Part shown: piece by piece, positions 16,631 through 25,648 of the stretch
How positions within the stretch are numbered: position 1 is the first letter of the stretch
How the letters are laid out: each line of letters starts with the position of its first letter
Assembly: GCF_004102725.1 (NCBI RefSeq)
Contig: NZ_LHQS01000002.1
Location: 425,984-489,983 of the forward strand
Length of the DNA stretch: 64,000 nt
Source: Methanoculleus taiwanensis
GTDB lineage: Archaea; Halobacteriota; Methanomicrobia; Methanomicrobiales; Methanoculleaceae
Direction: 5' to 3'
Made by a program: the position numbers and the translations under genes
The notes under the pieces: generated by a model
What the model saw: only the letters and a program-made list of their open reading frames with translations
What the model was told of the DNA's origin: nothing
Databases searched by the model: none

Positions 16631-19422
16631 GTCAGGTTGGCGATAAGGGTGCGTATCGTGGCTGCCGGAATACCGGTGATGGCCGCGGTCTGGTCGGGGT
16701 CGGCGTTTCGAAGCGTCGCTTTATCGTAGATACCGGCGAGGAGGAGCTTTTCGAGCGTCGTCTCGCCGATACCCGGGACGGCGAGCAGGTCCTCGCGGCC
16801 GCGTTCGTAGCTCCCCTTCGTGATCTTCAGAGGAACCGGGCGGTCGAGGTGCTCGCAGACCTTCTCCACATGTTTATAAACGGTCTCCGGATTCAGGCCG
16901 GTTCTGCTGGCGAGGTAGGGGATCGGGAGGAGACAGAAGGCGTCGGGGCTCGTGATCCCCGCTTCGCGGTACTTCTTTAAGGAGACGGCCGGAACGCCGG
17001 CCTCTTTGAGCGTCCGCTCGTGGCAGATCTCGCGGGAGGTGGTGAGGAGTTCCTCCGCCTCCGCTTCGCTGATCCCGGCCTTCTTGAGCGTCGAGGCGCG
17101 TGCCCCGCTGAGCGAGCGGATATCCCCGATCCCTTCGTCGAGGAGTTTTGCGAAGATCTTCGCGTGGCTCCGGCCGCGGCGGGGCGGCACGATCTTCCGG
17201 AGGAACTTCCGAAGTTCCGAGCGGCGCCGGAGGACGTTTAAGACCTCCCCTGCCTCGGCGATCAGCATCTCCGCTTCGGTCTCGGTGACGCCTGCGGCTT
17301 CGGCGAGAGCCTCCGGTTTCATCCCCGCGATATCGTAGACCGCGTAGATGTGCCGGGCGCGGAGGCGCTCTCTGATATCGTCGGTCATCCCCGGCATCAT
17401 GCCGAGCGCCTCGACGTTCGACTTGATGTGGCTGCAGAGCGGGCAGCCGATGTTCCAGGGCGGCGCTCCCTTCCTGATGAGGCGGACGTGGGCGAGGGTA
17501 TGCTCGGAGCAGACCTCCTCGACCCGGATCGCCCGCCCCCACATCGAGCCCGGGAGGCTGATGTTGAACCGGCAGTCCGGGTATCCCGTGCAGCCGATGA
17601 ACTGCGACGCGCCGGTGTGGCGGATCCGGAGATCCTCACCGCAGACCGGGCAGGGGCCGAGGGTATGCTCTTCGGCCGTCTGCTCCATGATCTCGCCGCC
17701 GATCTCCTGTTCGTGTGCCTCGAGCTCGTCGAAGACCCGGTGGAGCATCTCGCGGGACTCGGTGATCACGTCCTCCCGCGTTCGCTGCTGCTCTTTGATG
17801 AGCTGCATATGTTCTTCGAGCGTCCGGGTCATCTCGGGTTCGGTGATGGTGTCGGCATGGTTGTCGAGGGCGTCGGTGACCGCACGGCCGACGAGCGTCG
17901 GGCGGAGGGGGTTACCCTGCACGTAGCGGCGGGAGACGAGTTTTCCGATAACCTCGTGCCGGGTGCTCTTCGTTCCGAGGCCGAGTTCCTCCATCACCTG
18001 GATCAGCTTGCTCTGCGAGTAGCGGGGCGGGGGCTGGGTCTGCTTCTCCTCGAGCTGTATCCCGTGGATGGGGAGCCGCTCCCCGACTGTGAAGGTCGGC
18101 AGGATATTCTCCTTCGCCTCGCTGTACGGGTAGACCCGGCGCCACCCGGGATCGATCAGCCGCCCGCCCGTCGCGGTGTAGGGCTCGCCGCCGGCGTCGA
18201 AGGTGCACTTGATCGTCGCCCACGTCGCGTCGGGCGAGAGGGTTGCGAGGAACCGGCGGACGACGAGTTCGTAGATCTTCCAGCGGTCGCCCGCCAGCGC
18301 CTGCCGGGTCGCCGCCCCTGCGGGGTGGATCGGCGGGTGGTCGGTCGTCTCCTTCTTGCCGCGGGTCGGCACCGGCCGGCGGTTCTTCTCGACCCATGCG
18401 ACGTCTTTGTCGAAGTCCGTCCCGCGGAGCGTCTGGAGGATGCCGTTTAAATTCAGGGACTTCGGGTAGACCGTATTGTCGGTTCTCGGGTAGGAGATGT
18501 ACCCGTTCATGTAGAGATCTTCGGCGATCCGCATCGCGTTCGCCGCCGAGAACCCGAGCCGGCTCGCGGCGACGATGAACGACGTGGTATCGAGCGGGGT
18601 CGGCGCCCGGTCGGTCTTCTGCCCCTCCTTGATCGCGGTGACGGTCAGGGGCTCGCGCGTCCGCTCTTCAGCGGCGAGCGCTTCGGCGTGGTCGTCGAAC
18701 TTCCCGTGGGTGTGCCGCGCCTCGACGGCCGTTCCGTCCTTCTCGGTCGCAAGGGAGAGCATCCAGTAGGTCTCGGGGACGAAGGACTCGATCTCCTTCT
18801 CCCGTTCGACGATCATCGCGAGCGTCGGGCTCTGCACCCGGCCGACGGAGAGGATGTTGGTGCCGCCCCGCTTTGCGGCGATACTGATGAACCGGGTGAG
18901 CGAGGCGCCCCACATCAGGTCGATCGTCTGGCGGGCCTCGCCGGCGGCGGCGAGCGCGAAGTCGATCTCGGTGAGGTTCGCGAAAGCCTGCCGGATCTCC
19001 TGCGGGGTGATCGCCGAGAACCGGGCGCGGTTGACCGGGACGTCCTTGTTCACGGCGCGGACGAGCTCGTAGGCCTCTTTCCCGATGAGTTCTCCCTCGG
19101 TATCGTAATCGGTCGCGATCGTCACGAGGTCGGCTTTCTTGGCGAGTTTCTGGATCAGGCCGACGATCTTCTTCTCGGTCGGTTTCTTCACCGTCCCGGC
19201 GTCGATCAGGCTCCGGGGCGTGTGGACGGTGCTCCGCCAGTTCGTGTAGCCGGGCTCGAAGTCCACCTCGACCACGTGGCCTTTCAGGCCGACGACGGTC
19301 TTGGTGTCGAAACTGTAGGTGGAGACGCTTCCGTCCTTGACCGCCCGCACCTTCTCGTCGCCGGCAAGGATGCCGGCGATACGGTTTGCCGATATATTCT
19401 TCTCTGCGATGATCAGATGCAC
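16627..19422 (-). CDS. topA: DNA topoisomerase I (type IA)
   Basis: A 931-residue type IA topoisomerase relaxing negative supercoils. The Toprim domain opens it (MHLIIAEKNISANRIAGILA; the acidic DYDTEGELIG follows near residue 105), and the active-site tyrosine is Y311 in GYISYPRTDN. After the core comes a four-cysteine zinc finger (CPVCGEDLRI, then CTGYPDC). The last about 240 residues are unusual in carrying repeated helix-hairpin-helix-like units ending VPGIGETTLEKLLLAGI and ITGIPAATIRTLIANL, similar to extensions in methanogen enzymes. It begins 4 bases after gatB. Confidence 0.95.
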   Translation of the reverse strand: MHLIIAEKNISANRIAGILAGDEKVRAVKDGSVSTYSFDTKTVVGLKGHVVEVDFEPGYTNWRSTVHTPRSLIDAGTVKKPTEKKIVGLIQKLAKKADLVTIATDYDTEGELIGKEAYELVRAVNKDVPVNRARFSAITPQEIRQAFANLTEIDFALAAAGEARQTIDLMWGASLTRFISIAAKRGGTNILSVGRVQSPTLAMIVEREKEIESFVPETYWMLSLATEKDGTAVEARHTHGKFDDHAEALAAEERTREPLTVTAIKEGQKTDRAPTPLDTTSFIVAASRLGFSAANAMRIAEDLYMNGYISYPRTDNTVYPKSLNLNGILQTLRGTDFDKDVAWVEKNRRPVPTRGKKETTDHPPIHPAGAATRQALAGDRWKIYELVVRRFLATLSPDATWATIKCTFDAGGEPYTATGGRLIDPGWRRVYPYSEAKENILPTFTVGERLPIHGIQLEEKQTQPPPRYSQSKLIQVMEELGLGTKSTRHEVIGKLVSRRYVQGNPLRPTLVGRAVTDALDNHADTITEPEMTRTLEEHMQLIKEQQRTREDVITESREMLHRVFDELEAHEQEIGGEIMEQTAEEHTLGPCPVCGEDLRIRHTGASQFIGCTGYPDCRFNISLPGSMWGRAIRVEEVCSEHTLAHVRLIRKGAPPWNIGCPLCSHIKSNVEALGMMPGMTDDIRERLRARHIYAVYDIAGMKPEALAEAAGVTETEAEMLIAEAGEVLNVLRRRSELRKFLRKIVPPRRGRSHAKIFAKLLDEGIGDIRSLSGARASTLKKAGISEAEAEELLTTSREICHERTLKEAGVPAVSLKKYREAGITSPDAFCLLPIPYLASRTGLNPETVYKHVEKVCEHLDRPVPLKITKGSYERGREDLLAVPGIGETTLEKLLLAGIYDKATLRNADPDQTAAITGIPAATIRTLIANLT

Positions 19423-19426
19423 GTGC

Positions 19427-20851
19427 TTACACCCCGGTCGTGTCGATGCACCCGGCCACGATCCGGCCGAGTTCGCGCGGGTCGGCGCGTCCCCGCGTCT
19501 CTTTCATCACCTGGCCGACGAGGAAGTTGAGCGCACCCTTCTTCCCGGTGCGGTAGTCGTCGACTGCCTGTGGGTGCGCCTCGATCACCGAGCGGACGAT
19601 TGCGTCGAACTCCCCGCCGGTCGCCTTCGCGAGCCCTTCGCGCTCGACGATGGCGGCGGGCTGCTCGCACGCCTCACCGGCGGCGCAGGAGTCGAGCATT
19701 TCTCTGAGCACCTCGACGCCTGCCTTGTCGGTGATGGTATCCTCCTTGAGGAGTGTGAGGAGCTCGGCGAAGTGGCCGGGCGGCACCGCCGCGATCCGCA
19801 TGCTCCGGTAGTTGAGCTCGCCGAGGAGCGTGTCCGCGACCCAGGTGGCGGCGAGCACCGGATCGACGGCGGCGATCCGCTCGTAGAACTCGGCGACCTC
19901 AAGGTCGCCGGTCAGCGTCCGGGCGTGGTTGAGGGAGATCCCGTACTGCTCCACGAACCGGTTCTTCCGGGCGACGGGGAGCTCGGGGAGGACGATCTCC
20001 TCGACCCACCCGGAAACGGCGAGCGGCCGGAGATCGGGCTCCGGGAAGTAGCGGTAGTCGTGCTCCTCCTCTTTGCTCCGGGCCGCGGTCGTGACGCCCC
20101 TTCCTTCCTGGAAGTGGCGGGTCTCTCTGACCGTGACCGGCTGGCCGCGCCGGACGAGGTTCCTCTGCCGGGTGACCTCGAAGGTGAGCGCTTTTTCGAC
20201 GCCCTTGTAGGAGGAGATGTTCTTGACCTCCACCCGCTCGTAGCCCTCGATCGAGATGTTCGCGTCGACCCGGAGCGAGCCTTCCTTATCGCCGTCGAAG
20301 ACGCCGAGGTATTCGAGCGTCGAGCGGAGGCGGTTTAAGAACCGGCGTGCCTCCTGCGGCGAGCGGAGGTCGGGCTCCGTCACGATCTCGAGGAGCGGGA
20401 TGCCACTCCGGTTGTAGTCGACGAGCGAGTAGCGGACACGGTCGCCGCCGCCCTTGTGGACGAGCCGGCCGGGGTCCTCCTCGAGGTGCGCTCGCGTGAT
20501 CCGCACCGTCTTTTCGTGCCCCTCGTCGTCCTCGATCTCGAGATTTCCCCAGACTGCGAGGGGTTTGTCATACTGGGTTATCTGGAAGGCTTTCGGGAGA
20601 TCCGGGTAGAAGTAGTTCTTCCGGGCGAACTCGGACTCCTCGGGAACTTCCATCTCGAGCGCCTTAGCGACCCGGAGGCCGTACTCCACTGCTTTTCTGT
20701 TCACGCGGGGGAGCGCGCCCGGGAGGCCCAGGCAGACCGGGCAGCAGTGGGTGTTCGGCGGGTCGTCCCGGTAGTCGGTCGAGCATCTGCAGAAGAGCTT
20801 CGTCGCGGTATTGAGCTGGACGTGGATCTCAAGGCCGATGATAACGTTCAT
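19427..20851 (-). CDS. gatB: Asp-tRNA(Asn)/Glu-tRNA(Gln) amidotransferase subunit B
   Basis: A 474-residue subunit from the ATG at 20851, which overlaps the gatA stop by 4 bases; the longer open frame upstream is only a shadow of gatA. It starts [20 protein letters not shown] and has the zinc-binding cysteines FCRCSTDY and CCPVCLG, then [10 protein letters not shown] and [20 protein letters not shown], all GatB hallmarks for kinase and tRNA binding. The C-terminal YqeY-like tail is present. It phosphorylates the misacylated tRNA-bound Glu or Asp before amidation by ammonia from GatA. Confidence 0.97.
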   Translation of the reverse strand: MNVIIGLEIHVQLNTATKLFCRCSTDYRDDPPNTHCCPVCLGLPGALPRVNRKAVEYGLRVAKALEMEVPEESEFARKNYFYPDLPKAFQITQYDKPLAVWGNLEIEDDEGHEKTVRITRAHLEEDPGRLVHKGGGDRVRYSLVDYNRSGIPLLEIVTEPDLRSPQEARRFLNRLRSTLEYLGVFDGDKEGSLRVDANISIEGYERVEVKNISSYKGVEKALTFEVTRQRNLVRRGQPVTVRETRHFQEGRGVTTAARSKEEEHDYRYFPEPDLRPLAVSGWVEEIVLPELPVARKNRFVEQYGISLNHARTLTGDLEVAEFYERIAAVDPVLAATWVADTLLGELNYRSMRIAAVPPGHFAELLTLLKEDTITDKAGVEVLREMLDSCAAGEACEQPAAIVEREGLAKATGGEFDAIVRSVIEAHPQAVDDYRTGKKGALNFLVGQVMKETRGRADPRELGRIVAGCIDTTGV

Positions 20852-22149
20852 GATCGGCCTCCCTGCTCGTAGGCATAGGCAGCGTCGACGACGCGCTCGT
20901 CCTCGAAATGCCGCCCGATCAACTGCAGGCCGACGGGAAGGCCGTCCACCGTCCCGCAGGGGACGGAGATCGCCGGGACGCCTGCGAGGTTTGCCGGTAC
21001 GGTCAGGATATCGGAGAGGTACATCGAGAGCGGATCGCTCTTCTCGCCGAGCCGGAACGCCACGGTCGGCATCGTCGGGCCGGCGATGATATCGACCTCT
21101 CCGAGCACCCGCTCGAAGTCCTGCCGGACGTTCCGGCGGGCGATCTGGGCTTTGCCGTAGTACTTGCCGTAGTAGCCGGCGGAGAGGGCGAAGGTGCCGA
21201 GCATGATCCGGCGGCGGACTTCCCTGCCGAAGTGCTCCCCGCGCACCTCCTGGTAGGCCTCGTGCCACTGCTTCTGCGTCGGCGCCGCGGGGCCGTAGCG
21301 GACGCCGTCGAACCGGGCGAGGTTCGAACTCGCTTCGCTCGTGCAGATGACGTAGTAGGCGGCAAGCGCGTAGGACATGCTCGGGATGGTACAGGGCACC
21401 GTCTCGGCGCCGAGGTCCTCGAGCCGGCCGATAGCGTTTCTGACGGTCTCTGCGACCCGGGGGTCGACGCCTTCGCCGAAGTACTCGGCAGGGAGGCCGA
21501 TCCGAAGGCCGGCGATATCGGCGGAGGGTGTGTGGGCATAGGGGCGGTCGACCATCGTCGAGTCGCGCCGGTCGTATCCGGAGATGACCTCCATAAGGAG
21601 GGAGACCTCTTCGACGCTCCGCGCCATCGGGCCGATCTGCTCGAGGGAGTTTGCGTAGGCGACGAGGCCGTAGCGCGAAACCCGGCCGTAGGTGGGTTTC
21701 AGGCCGACGATCCCGCAGAAGGCGGCAGGGCAGCGGATCGAACCGCCGGTATCGGTGCCGAGCGCCATCGGGACGAGCCCGGCGGCGACGGCTGCTGCAC
21801 TTCCTCCGGAGGAGCCGCCGGGGACGCGGGTCTGGTCGACCGGGTTTAAGGTGGGCCCATAACCGCTCGTCTCGGTCGTAGTGCCCATCCCGAACTCGTC
21901 CATGTTGGTCTTGCCGACGATCGCGGCGCCCTCGCTCCGGAGGAGCGCGACGACGTGTGCATCGAAGGGCGGCACGTATCCAGCGAGGATCCGCGATCCG
22001 CAGGTCGTCTGGATGCCGCAGGTGGAGATGTTGTCCTTGACGGCGACGGCCGTGCCGGCGAGTCTCCCGTCGGTATAGGGGGCGGCGTTGCAGGTGGTGA
22101 TGAAGGCGTTATAGCGATCCGCGGGCTCGAAGGTGAGGGTTCCCGCCAT
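20848..22149 (-). CDS. gatA: Asp-tRNA(Asn)/Glu-tRNA(Gln) amidotransferase subunit A
   Basis: A 433-residue amidase-signature enzyme that releases ammonia from glutamine. The Lys-Ser-Ser triad is visible: K38 in [10 protein letters not shown]113/S114 in [12 protein letters not shown] and S137 in [12 protein letters not shown]. Slightly shorter than bacterial GatA (about 480). It follows gatC with no intervening base and overlaps gatB by 4, so the three subunits are translationally coupled. In methanogens that also have GatDE, GatCAB mainly makes Asn-tRNA; GatDE is not in this window. Confidence 0.97.
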   Translation of the reverse strand: MAGTLTFEPADRYNAFITTCNAAPYTDGRLAGTAVAVKDNISTCGIQTTCGSRILAGYVPPFDAHVVALLRSEGAAIVGKTNMDEFGMGTTTETSGYGPTLNPVDQTRVPGGSSGGSAAAVAAGLVPMALGTDTGGSIRCPAAFCGIVGLKPTYGRVSRYGLVAYANSLEQIGPMARSVEEVSLLMEVISGYDRRDSTMVDRPYAHTPSADIAGLRIGLPAEYFGEGVDPRVAETVRNAIGRLEDLGAETVPCTIPSMSYALAAYYVICTSEASSNLARFDGVRYGPAAPTQKQWHEAYQEVRGEHFGREVRRRIMLGTFALSAGYYGKYYGKAQIARRNVRQDFERVLGEVDIIAGPTMPTVAFRLGEKSDPLSMYLSDILTVPANLAGVPAISVPCGTVDGLPVGLQLIGRHFEDERVVDAAYAYEQGGRS

Positions 22150-22419
22150 TCACATCACCCGCGGTGCTTTGATAAATCCGTCTTCCGTCGATCCGGCGTT
22201 TGCGAGGACGTCCTCCTGCGAGAGGCAGCAGCCGGGCTCGTCGTCCCGCCAGACGTTGACGAGTTCCGCCGCCACCGTCTCTTTCCCGGGAACCTGGTCG
22301 AGGACGTCGAAGTACTCCAGGATAGCGTTGAACTCACGGGTGAACCCGGCAACCTCCTCACGGGAGAGGCCGATATCCGCAAGTCGTGCAATATTCTCTA
22401 TATCAATCTCCGATACCAT
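22150..22419 (-). CDS. gatC: Asp-tRNA(Asn)/Glu-tRNA(Gln) amidotransferase subunit C
   Basis: An 89-residue GatC. IDIENIARLADIGLSREEVA and FTREFNAILEYFDVLDQV are the N-terminal helices, and the tail NAGSTEDGFIKAPRVM contains the conserved F-K-x-P-R-V segment that wraps around the GatA-GatB interface. The start lies 17 bases inside the end of the asparagine synthase-like gene, so the two are probably co-translated. Confidence 0.95.
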   Translation of the reverse strand: MVSEIDIENIARLADIGLSREEVAGFTREFNAILEYFDVLDQVPGKETVAAELVNVWRDDEPGCCLSQEDVLANAGSTEDGFIKAPRVM

Positions 22420-23413
22420 ATTCTGCCCTACTGATCTGATTTAAGTACCCTTGTACCGACTTTTTATAACCGTTTTTACGTGCGAGCCGCTGGATGACCC
22501 GCCATATTCCGCTGCCGTACTGCATTGCTTTCTTCTCATGCCAGGCGATCTCCGCTGGAATGTGGCGTTCTGCGATCGTTCGGAGGAGGTGCTTGCGCAC
22601 CCCGTCGCGCACCCGCTCGTGCGCCGGGACGCCCCGGATAGCGCGCACGACACGGACATCCATATAGGGGAGCGAGAAGTATGCCCCGTGGAGTGCGGCG
22701 ATGCGCTGGTCCCGGAGCGCCTGATCGGCAAGGCCGTGGAAGTCGTGCTCGAGCTCGGCCGCGAGGTCATCGGACCCGAGGTAGCGGGCGTACCCGCCGA
22801 AGAGTTCGTCGGCACCCTGGCCGGCGAGGATCCGGGAGTAGCCCTGTTCGCCTGCCCACTCGGCGACGAAGTACAGGGTGGTCGCGATCGAGGCGTCGAC
22901 CGGGTTCGTCGGATCCGGGATCACCGAAACGACATGGGTGAGCGCCTCCTCGATCAGCGCCTCCGTCGGGGTGACGGTGTGGAGGGTAAGACCGAGCTCC
23001 CGCGCGGCCCGCGCAGCCTGCACTGCGTCGTGTGACTCTTCAAACCCGACGACGACGCACTCAAGACCGGCGATCCCGGCGACGAGCGACGAGTCCACCC
23101 CGCCCGAGAGGGCGACCACACCCTCGTCGCTCCGGAGGCGGATGGCGGTGAGGATGGCCTCTTCGAGATCGCACGGCGGCGGCGAGGGCTCGATTCTGCC
23201 GACTGTTCGGCCGCCGCAGACGATTGCGCCCGCCGGGACGGATGCCGGGATGATCCCGAAGTGGTCGCGTGCCCTGCAGGCATCCCACGCGAGGGCGAAC
23301 TCGCCCCCGCACTGCGAGAGGAGCGCCGGTTCCTGGCTGAGCATCCGCTCGATCTCCGTACGGGTGAGGCGCTCTCCGTTCCGCTCCATCCAGCCTGTAT
23401 ACTGCACGTCCAA
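22403..23413 (-). CDS. Asparagine synthase-like protein with degenerate glutaminase domain
   Basis: About 336 residues. The C-terminal synthetase domain is well kept: ATP-pyrophosphatase loop VVALSGGVDSSLVAG, DPTNPVDASIATTLYF, LAGQGADELFGGYARYLG and LPYMDVRVVRAIRGVP. The first about 80 residues (RMLSQEPALLSQCGGEFALA, HFGIIPASVPAGAIV) look like a shrunken class II glutaminase domain without its N-terminal catalytic Cys, so it may use free ammonia. Start uncertain: I use TTG at 23413; GTG at 23407 and ATG at 23389 are in frame. A minus-strand TTTATAA box at about 23504-23512 fits a start in this region. It overlaps gatC by 17 bases. Confidence 0.75.
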   Translation of the reverse strand: MDVQYTGWMERNGERLTRTEIERMLSQEPALLSQCGGEFALAWDACRARDHFGIIPASVPAGAIVCGGRTVGRIEPSPPPCDLEEAILTAIRLRSDEGVVALSGGVDSSLVAGIAGLECVVVGFEESHDAVQAARAARELGLTLHTVTPTEALIEEALTHVVSVIPDPTNPVDASIATTLYFVAEWAGEQGYSRILAGQGADELFGGYARYLGSDDLAAELEHDFHGLADQALRDQRIAALHGAYFSLPYMDVRVVRAIRGVPAHERVRDGVRKHLLRTIAERHIPAEIAWHEKKAMQYGSGIWRVIQRLARKNGYKKSVQGYLNQISRAEYGIGD

Positions 23414-23501
23414 AACCGTTGCTCCCGTCCTCTTCCGGCATCGCCGCTCGCGGGCGGCCCATACGCCGGAGGTTGAACTATCTCTGGTTTTGAACCGATG
23501 A

Positions 23502-23515
23502 ATTATAAATATGAT
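23502..23515 (-). promoter_or_regulatory. TATA box of the asparagine synthase-gatCAB-topA run
   Basis: Minus-strand CATATTTATAATTC lies between purB and the asparagine synthase-like gene, about 90 bases before its start; the only good A/T box in front of this long co-oriented gene set. Confidence 0.5.
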
Positions 23516-23624
23516 TGAATATCGAACGGTTCGCGAGAGCGGGGCTTTCCATTTTTTACGGGATGAACATCCGGGGAAAAGCGCTGCCGGGCAGCTTGCT
23601 GCAGAAAAAGAGGTGGGGGGAAGC

Positions 23625-24980
23625 TCACCGCACCGTCTCGTCGCCGGCGAGCGGGGCAAGTTTCTCGCGGAGCATCTCCACCTGCCGCACGGCCGTGCCG
23701 ATGTATGCGTCGGGGTCTAAGAGCTCGAGGAGCTCCCGGTGCGAGCAGTAGGCGGCAACCGCCGGCCGCTCGGCGAGGACATCGGCGAGGTTCCGCCCCT
23801 CGGCGAGCGCCTGCATGCTCGCTTCCCGCATCAGTTCGTGCGCCTCCTGCCGCTCCATTCCCCTTTTTGTCAGTTCGATCATCACCGATTCGGCGAGGTT
23901 GATCCCGCGCAGCAGCATCAGGTTCCGGCGGATATTCTCCTGGTTTATCCGGAGGCCTTCAAGCACCCGCGTCATCACCACGAGGATATGATCGAGGAGG
24001 ATCGAGGCCTCGGGGAAGAGCACCCGTTCGGTCGAGGAGTTCGTGAGATCCCGCTCGTCCCAGAGGACGTTGTTCTGCAGAGCCGGTTCTACGGCCGAGC
24101 GGACGATCCGGGCAAGCCCGCAGACCTGCTCGCTCTTGATCGGGTTCCTCTTGTGCGGCATGGTGCTCGACCCGACCTGCTTGCTGCCGAAGGCCTCCTC
24201 GAGTTCGCCGATCTCGGAGCGCTGCATGAGCCGGATCTCAAGGCCAATCTTGTCGAGCGTCGTCGCCACGTTCGCGAGGAACATGAAGTACTCTGCGTAG
24301 CGGTCGCGGGAGATGATCTGGTTTGAGACGTCGACGGCTGAAAGGCCGAGGAACTCCATCATCGCCCGCTGGATCTCCGGCGCCTTCTCGCCGAGCGCTG
24401 CCTGGGTGCCGACGGCACCGGTCAGCTGTCCGACGAGGAGGCGCGGCCGCATCTCGCGGAGCCGCTCGATATGGCGTGCCACTTCGCTCGCCCAGATGGC
24501 AAACCGGAGCCCGTAGGTCGTCGGGACGCCGATCTGGCCGTGCGTCCGGCCGGCGCAGACGAGGGTTTTGTTCTCGCCCGCCCGCCAGAGAAGGACGCGC
24601 AGGAGGTTCGCCAGTTTCTGCTCGATCAGCGCGAGTGCGTCCCGAAGCTGCAGTCCGGTTGCGGTGTCGAGGATATCGTTCGAGGTCGCCCCGTAGTGGA
24701 TCCACCTGCCCGCATCCCCGCAGACCTCGGTGACGGACCGAACGATCGCCATCATATCGTGGTTGATCTCTTCCTCGATCTCCTTTGCCCGTGCAAGGCT
24801 TGCGTTCTCGGCGCATGCCGCTATCGTCCGGGCGTCCTCGTCCGGGATCATGCCGTATGCCGCCTCCGCCCGGGCGAGAGCGACCTCGGCGGCGACGACC
24901 GCCCGGAAGCGGTTCTCCTCGCTCCAGACGCTGCGCATCTCCGGCGTGCCGTACCGGTAGTCGATGGGGTGAATTGCCAT
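23625..24980 (-). CDS. purB: Adenylosuccinate lyase
   Basis: A 451-residue enzyme of the fumarase/aspartase superfamily acting twice in purine synthesis (SAICAR to AICAR, adenylosuccinate to AMP). I start at the ATG at 24980 (MAIHPIDYRYGTPEMRSVWS); the 40 codons before it are low-complexity. GRTHGQIGVPTTYGLRFAIW carries the catalytic His and VGSSTMPHKRNPIKSE is the family signature loop. Length is standard. It is followed after about 200 bases by a separately promoted gene set. Confidence 0.96.
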   Translation of the reverse strand: MAIHPIDYRYGTPEMRSVWSEENRFRAVVAAEVALARAEAAYGMIPDEDARTIAACAENASLARAKEIEEEINHDMMAIVRSVTEVCGDAGRWIHYGATSNDILDTATGLQLRDALALIEQKLANLLRVLLWRAGENKTLVCAGRTHGQIGVPTTYGLRFAIWASEVARHIERLREMRPRLLVGQLTGAVGTQAALGEKAPEIQRAMMEFLGLSAVDVSNQIISRDRYAEYFMFLANVATTLDKIGLEIRLMQRSEIGELEEAFGSKQVGSSTMPHKRNPIKSEQVCGLARIVRSAVEPALQNNVLWDERDLTNSSTERVLFPEASILLDHILVVMTRVLEGLRINQENIRRNLMLLRGINLAESVMIELTKRGMERQEAHELMREASMQALAEGRNLADVLAERPAVAAYCSHRELLELLDPDAYIGTAVRQVEMLREKLAPLAGDETVR

Positions 24981-25212
24981 AGTAGAGAAACGTTGGCCTT
25001 CCCGGATGAAAAAAGGGATGGCGTCGCAGGGCCTTCCGGCACCCGGTGAGACTATCGAGGCCGGGGTATGGGGAGGTTCTTCCCCCTTTTCATCAAGCAC
25101 ACCCTAAAACTGCCCGGAAGTGAAGAGATCGTGGGCACGGCCAGTACCGGTATCGCAATTGGGGGGCGAGCACCCTCCTGCTAACGAGCTGTGGCGCAGT
25201 GCACCCCTTCTC

Positions 25213-25557
25213 TCACTTCACGCCCGTTCCCCTGAAGAACGTGTAGCAGAACGTCCCGTCCCTGAAGGGGAGGTGCATGATATCCGCCTGCCCGAACCGG
25301 ACGCCGGGATCCCTCCGGCGTGCCTGCAGTACGGAGGATGCGGCGATGTCCACGGAGACGATCGCCGCCCCCGGGCTGTTTTCTGCAAGGATCACCGTCT
25401 GTGCACCGACCCCGCACCCCGCCTCGAGCACGAGGCTCCCCGCAGGATAGCGGGTGTCACTATGCAGCAGTTCCGTCAGCGTCTCTGCTGGATCGTGGAG
25501 GCGATCCGATTCGCGCTCGGAATCGCCGTGGATGTACGCTCTTCTGCCTTCCGCCAT
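25213..25557 (-). pseudogene. Truncated SAM-dependent class I methyltransferase
   Basis: From the ATG at 25557 the frame gives 114 residues: an N-terminal region (HDPAETLTELLHSDTRYPAG), SAM motif I VLEAGCGVGAQT, motif II IVSVDIA and motif III-IV QADIMHLPFRDGTF, then it ends after C-Y-T-F-F-R-G-T-G-V-K. Full-length relatives carry on for roughly another 150 residues, including the rest of the Rossmann sheet, and nothing downstream resembles it. I call it a 3'-truncated gene. The overlapping opposite-strand frames have no motif. Confidence 0.7.
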
Positions 25558-25648
25558 AGGCGCACCTCTCTTCGGATGGCGTACTGGTGTGTGTTCTTTG
25601 TCGTATATGGGTGGTCGGTTGGGGTACGGCGAGACGGCCGCGATCAGG

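Noticed and set aside
20852-21268. N-terminal extension of GatB
   Set aside because: It is a low-complexity shadow of gatA; the conserved GatB start is at 20851.
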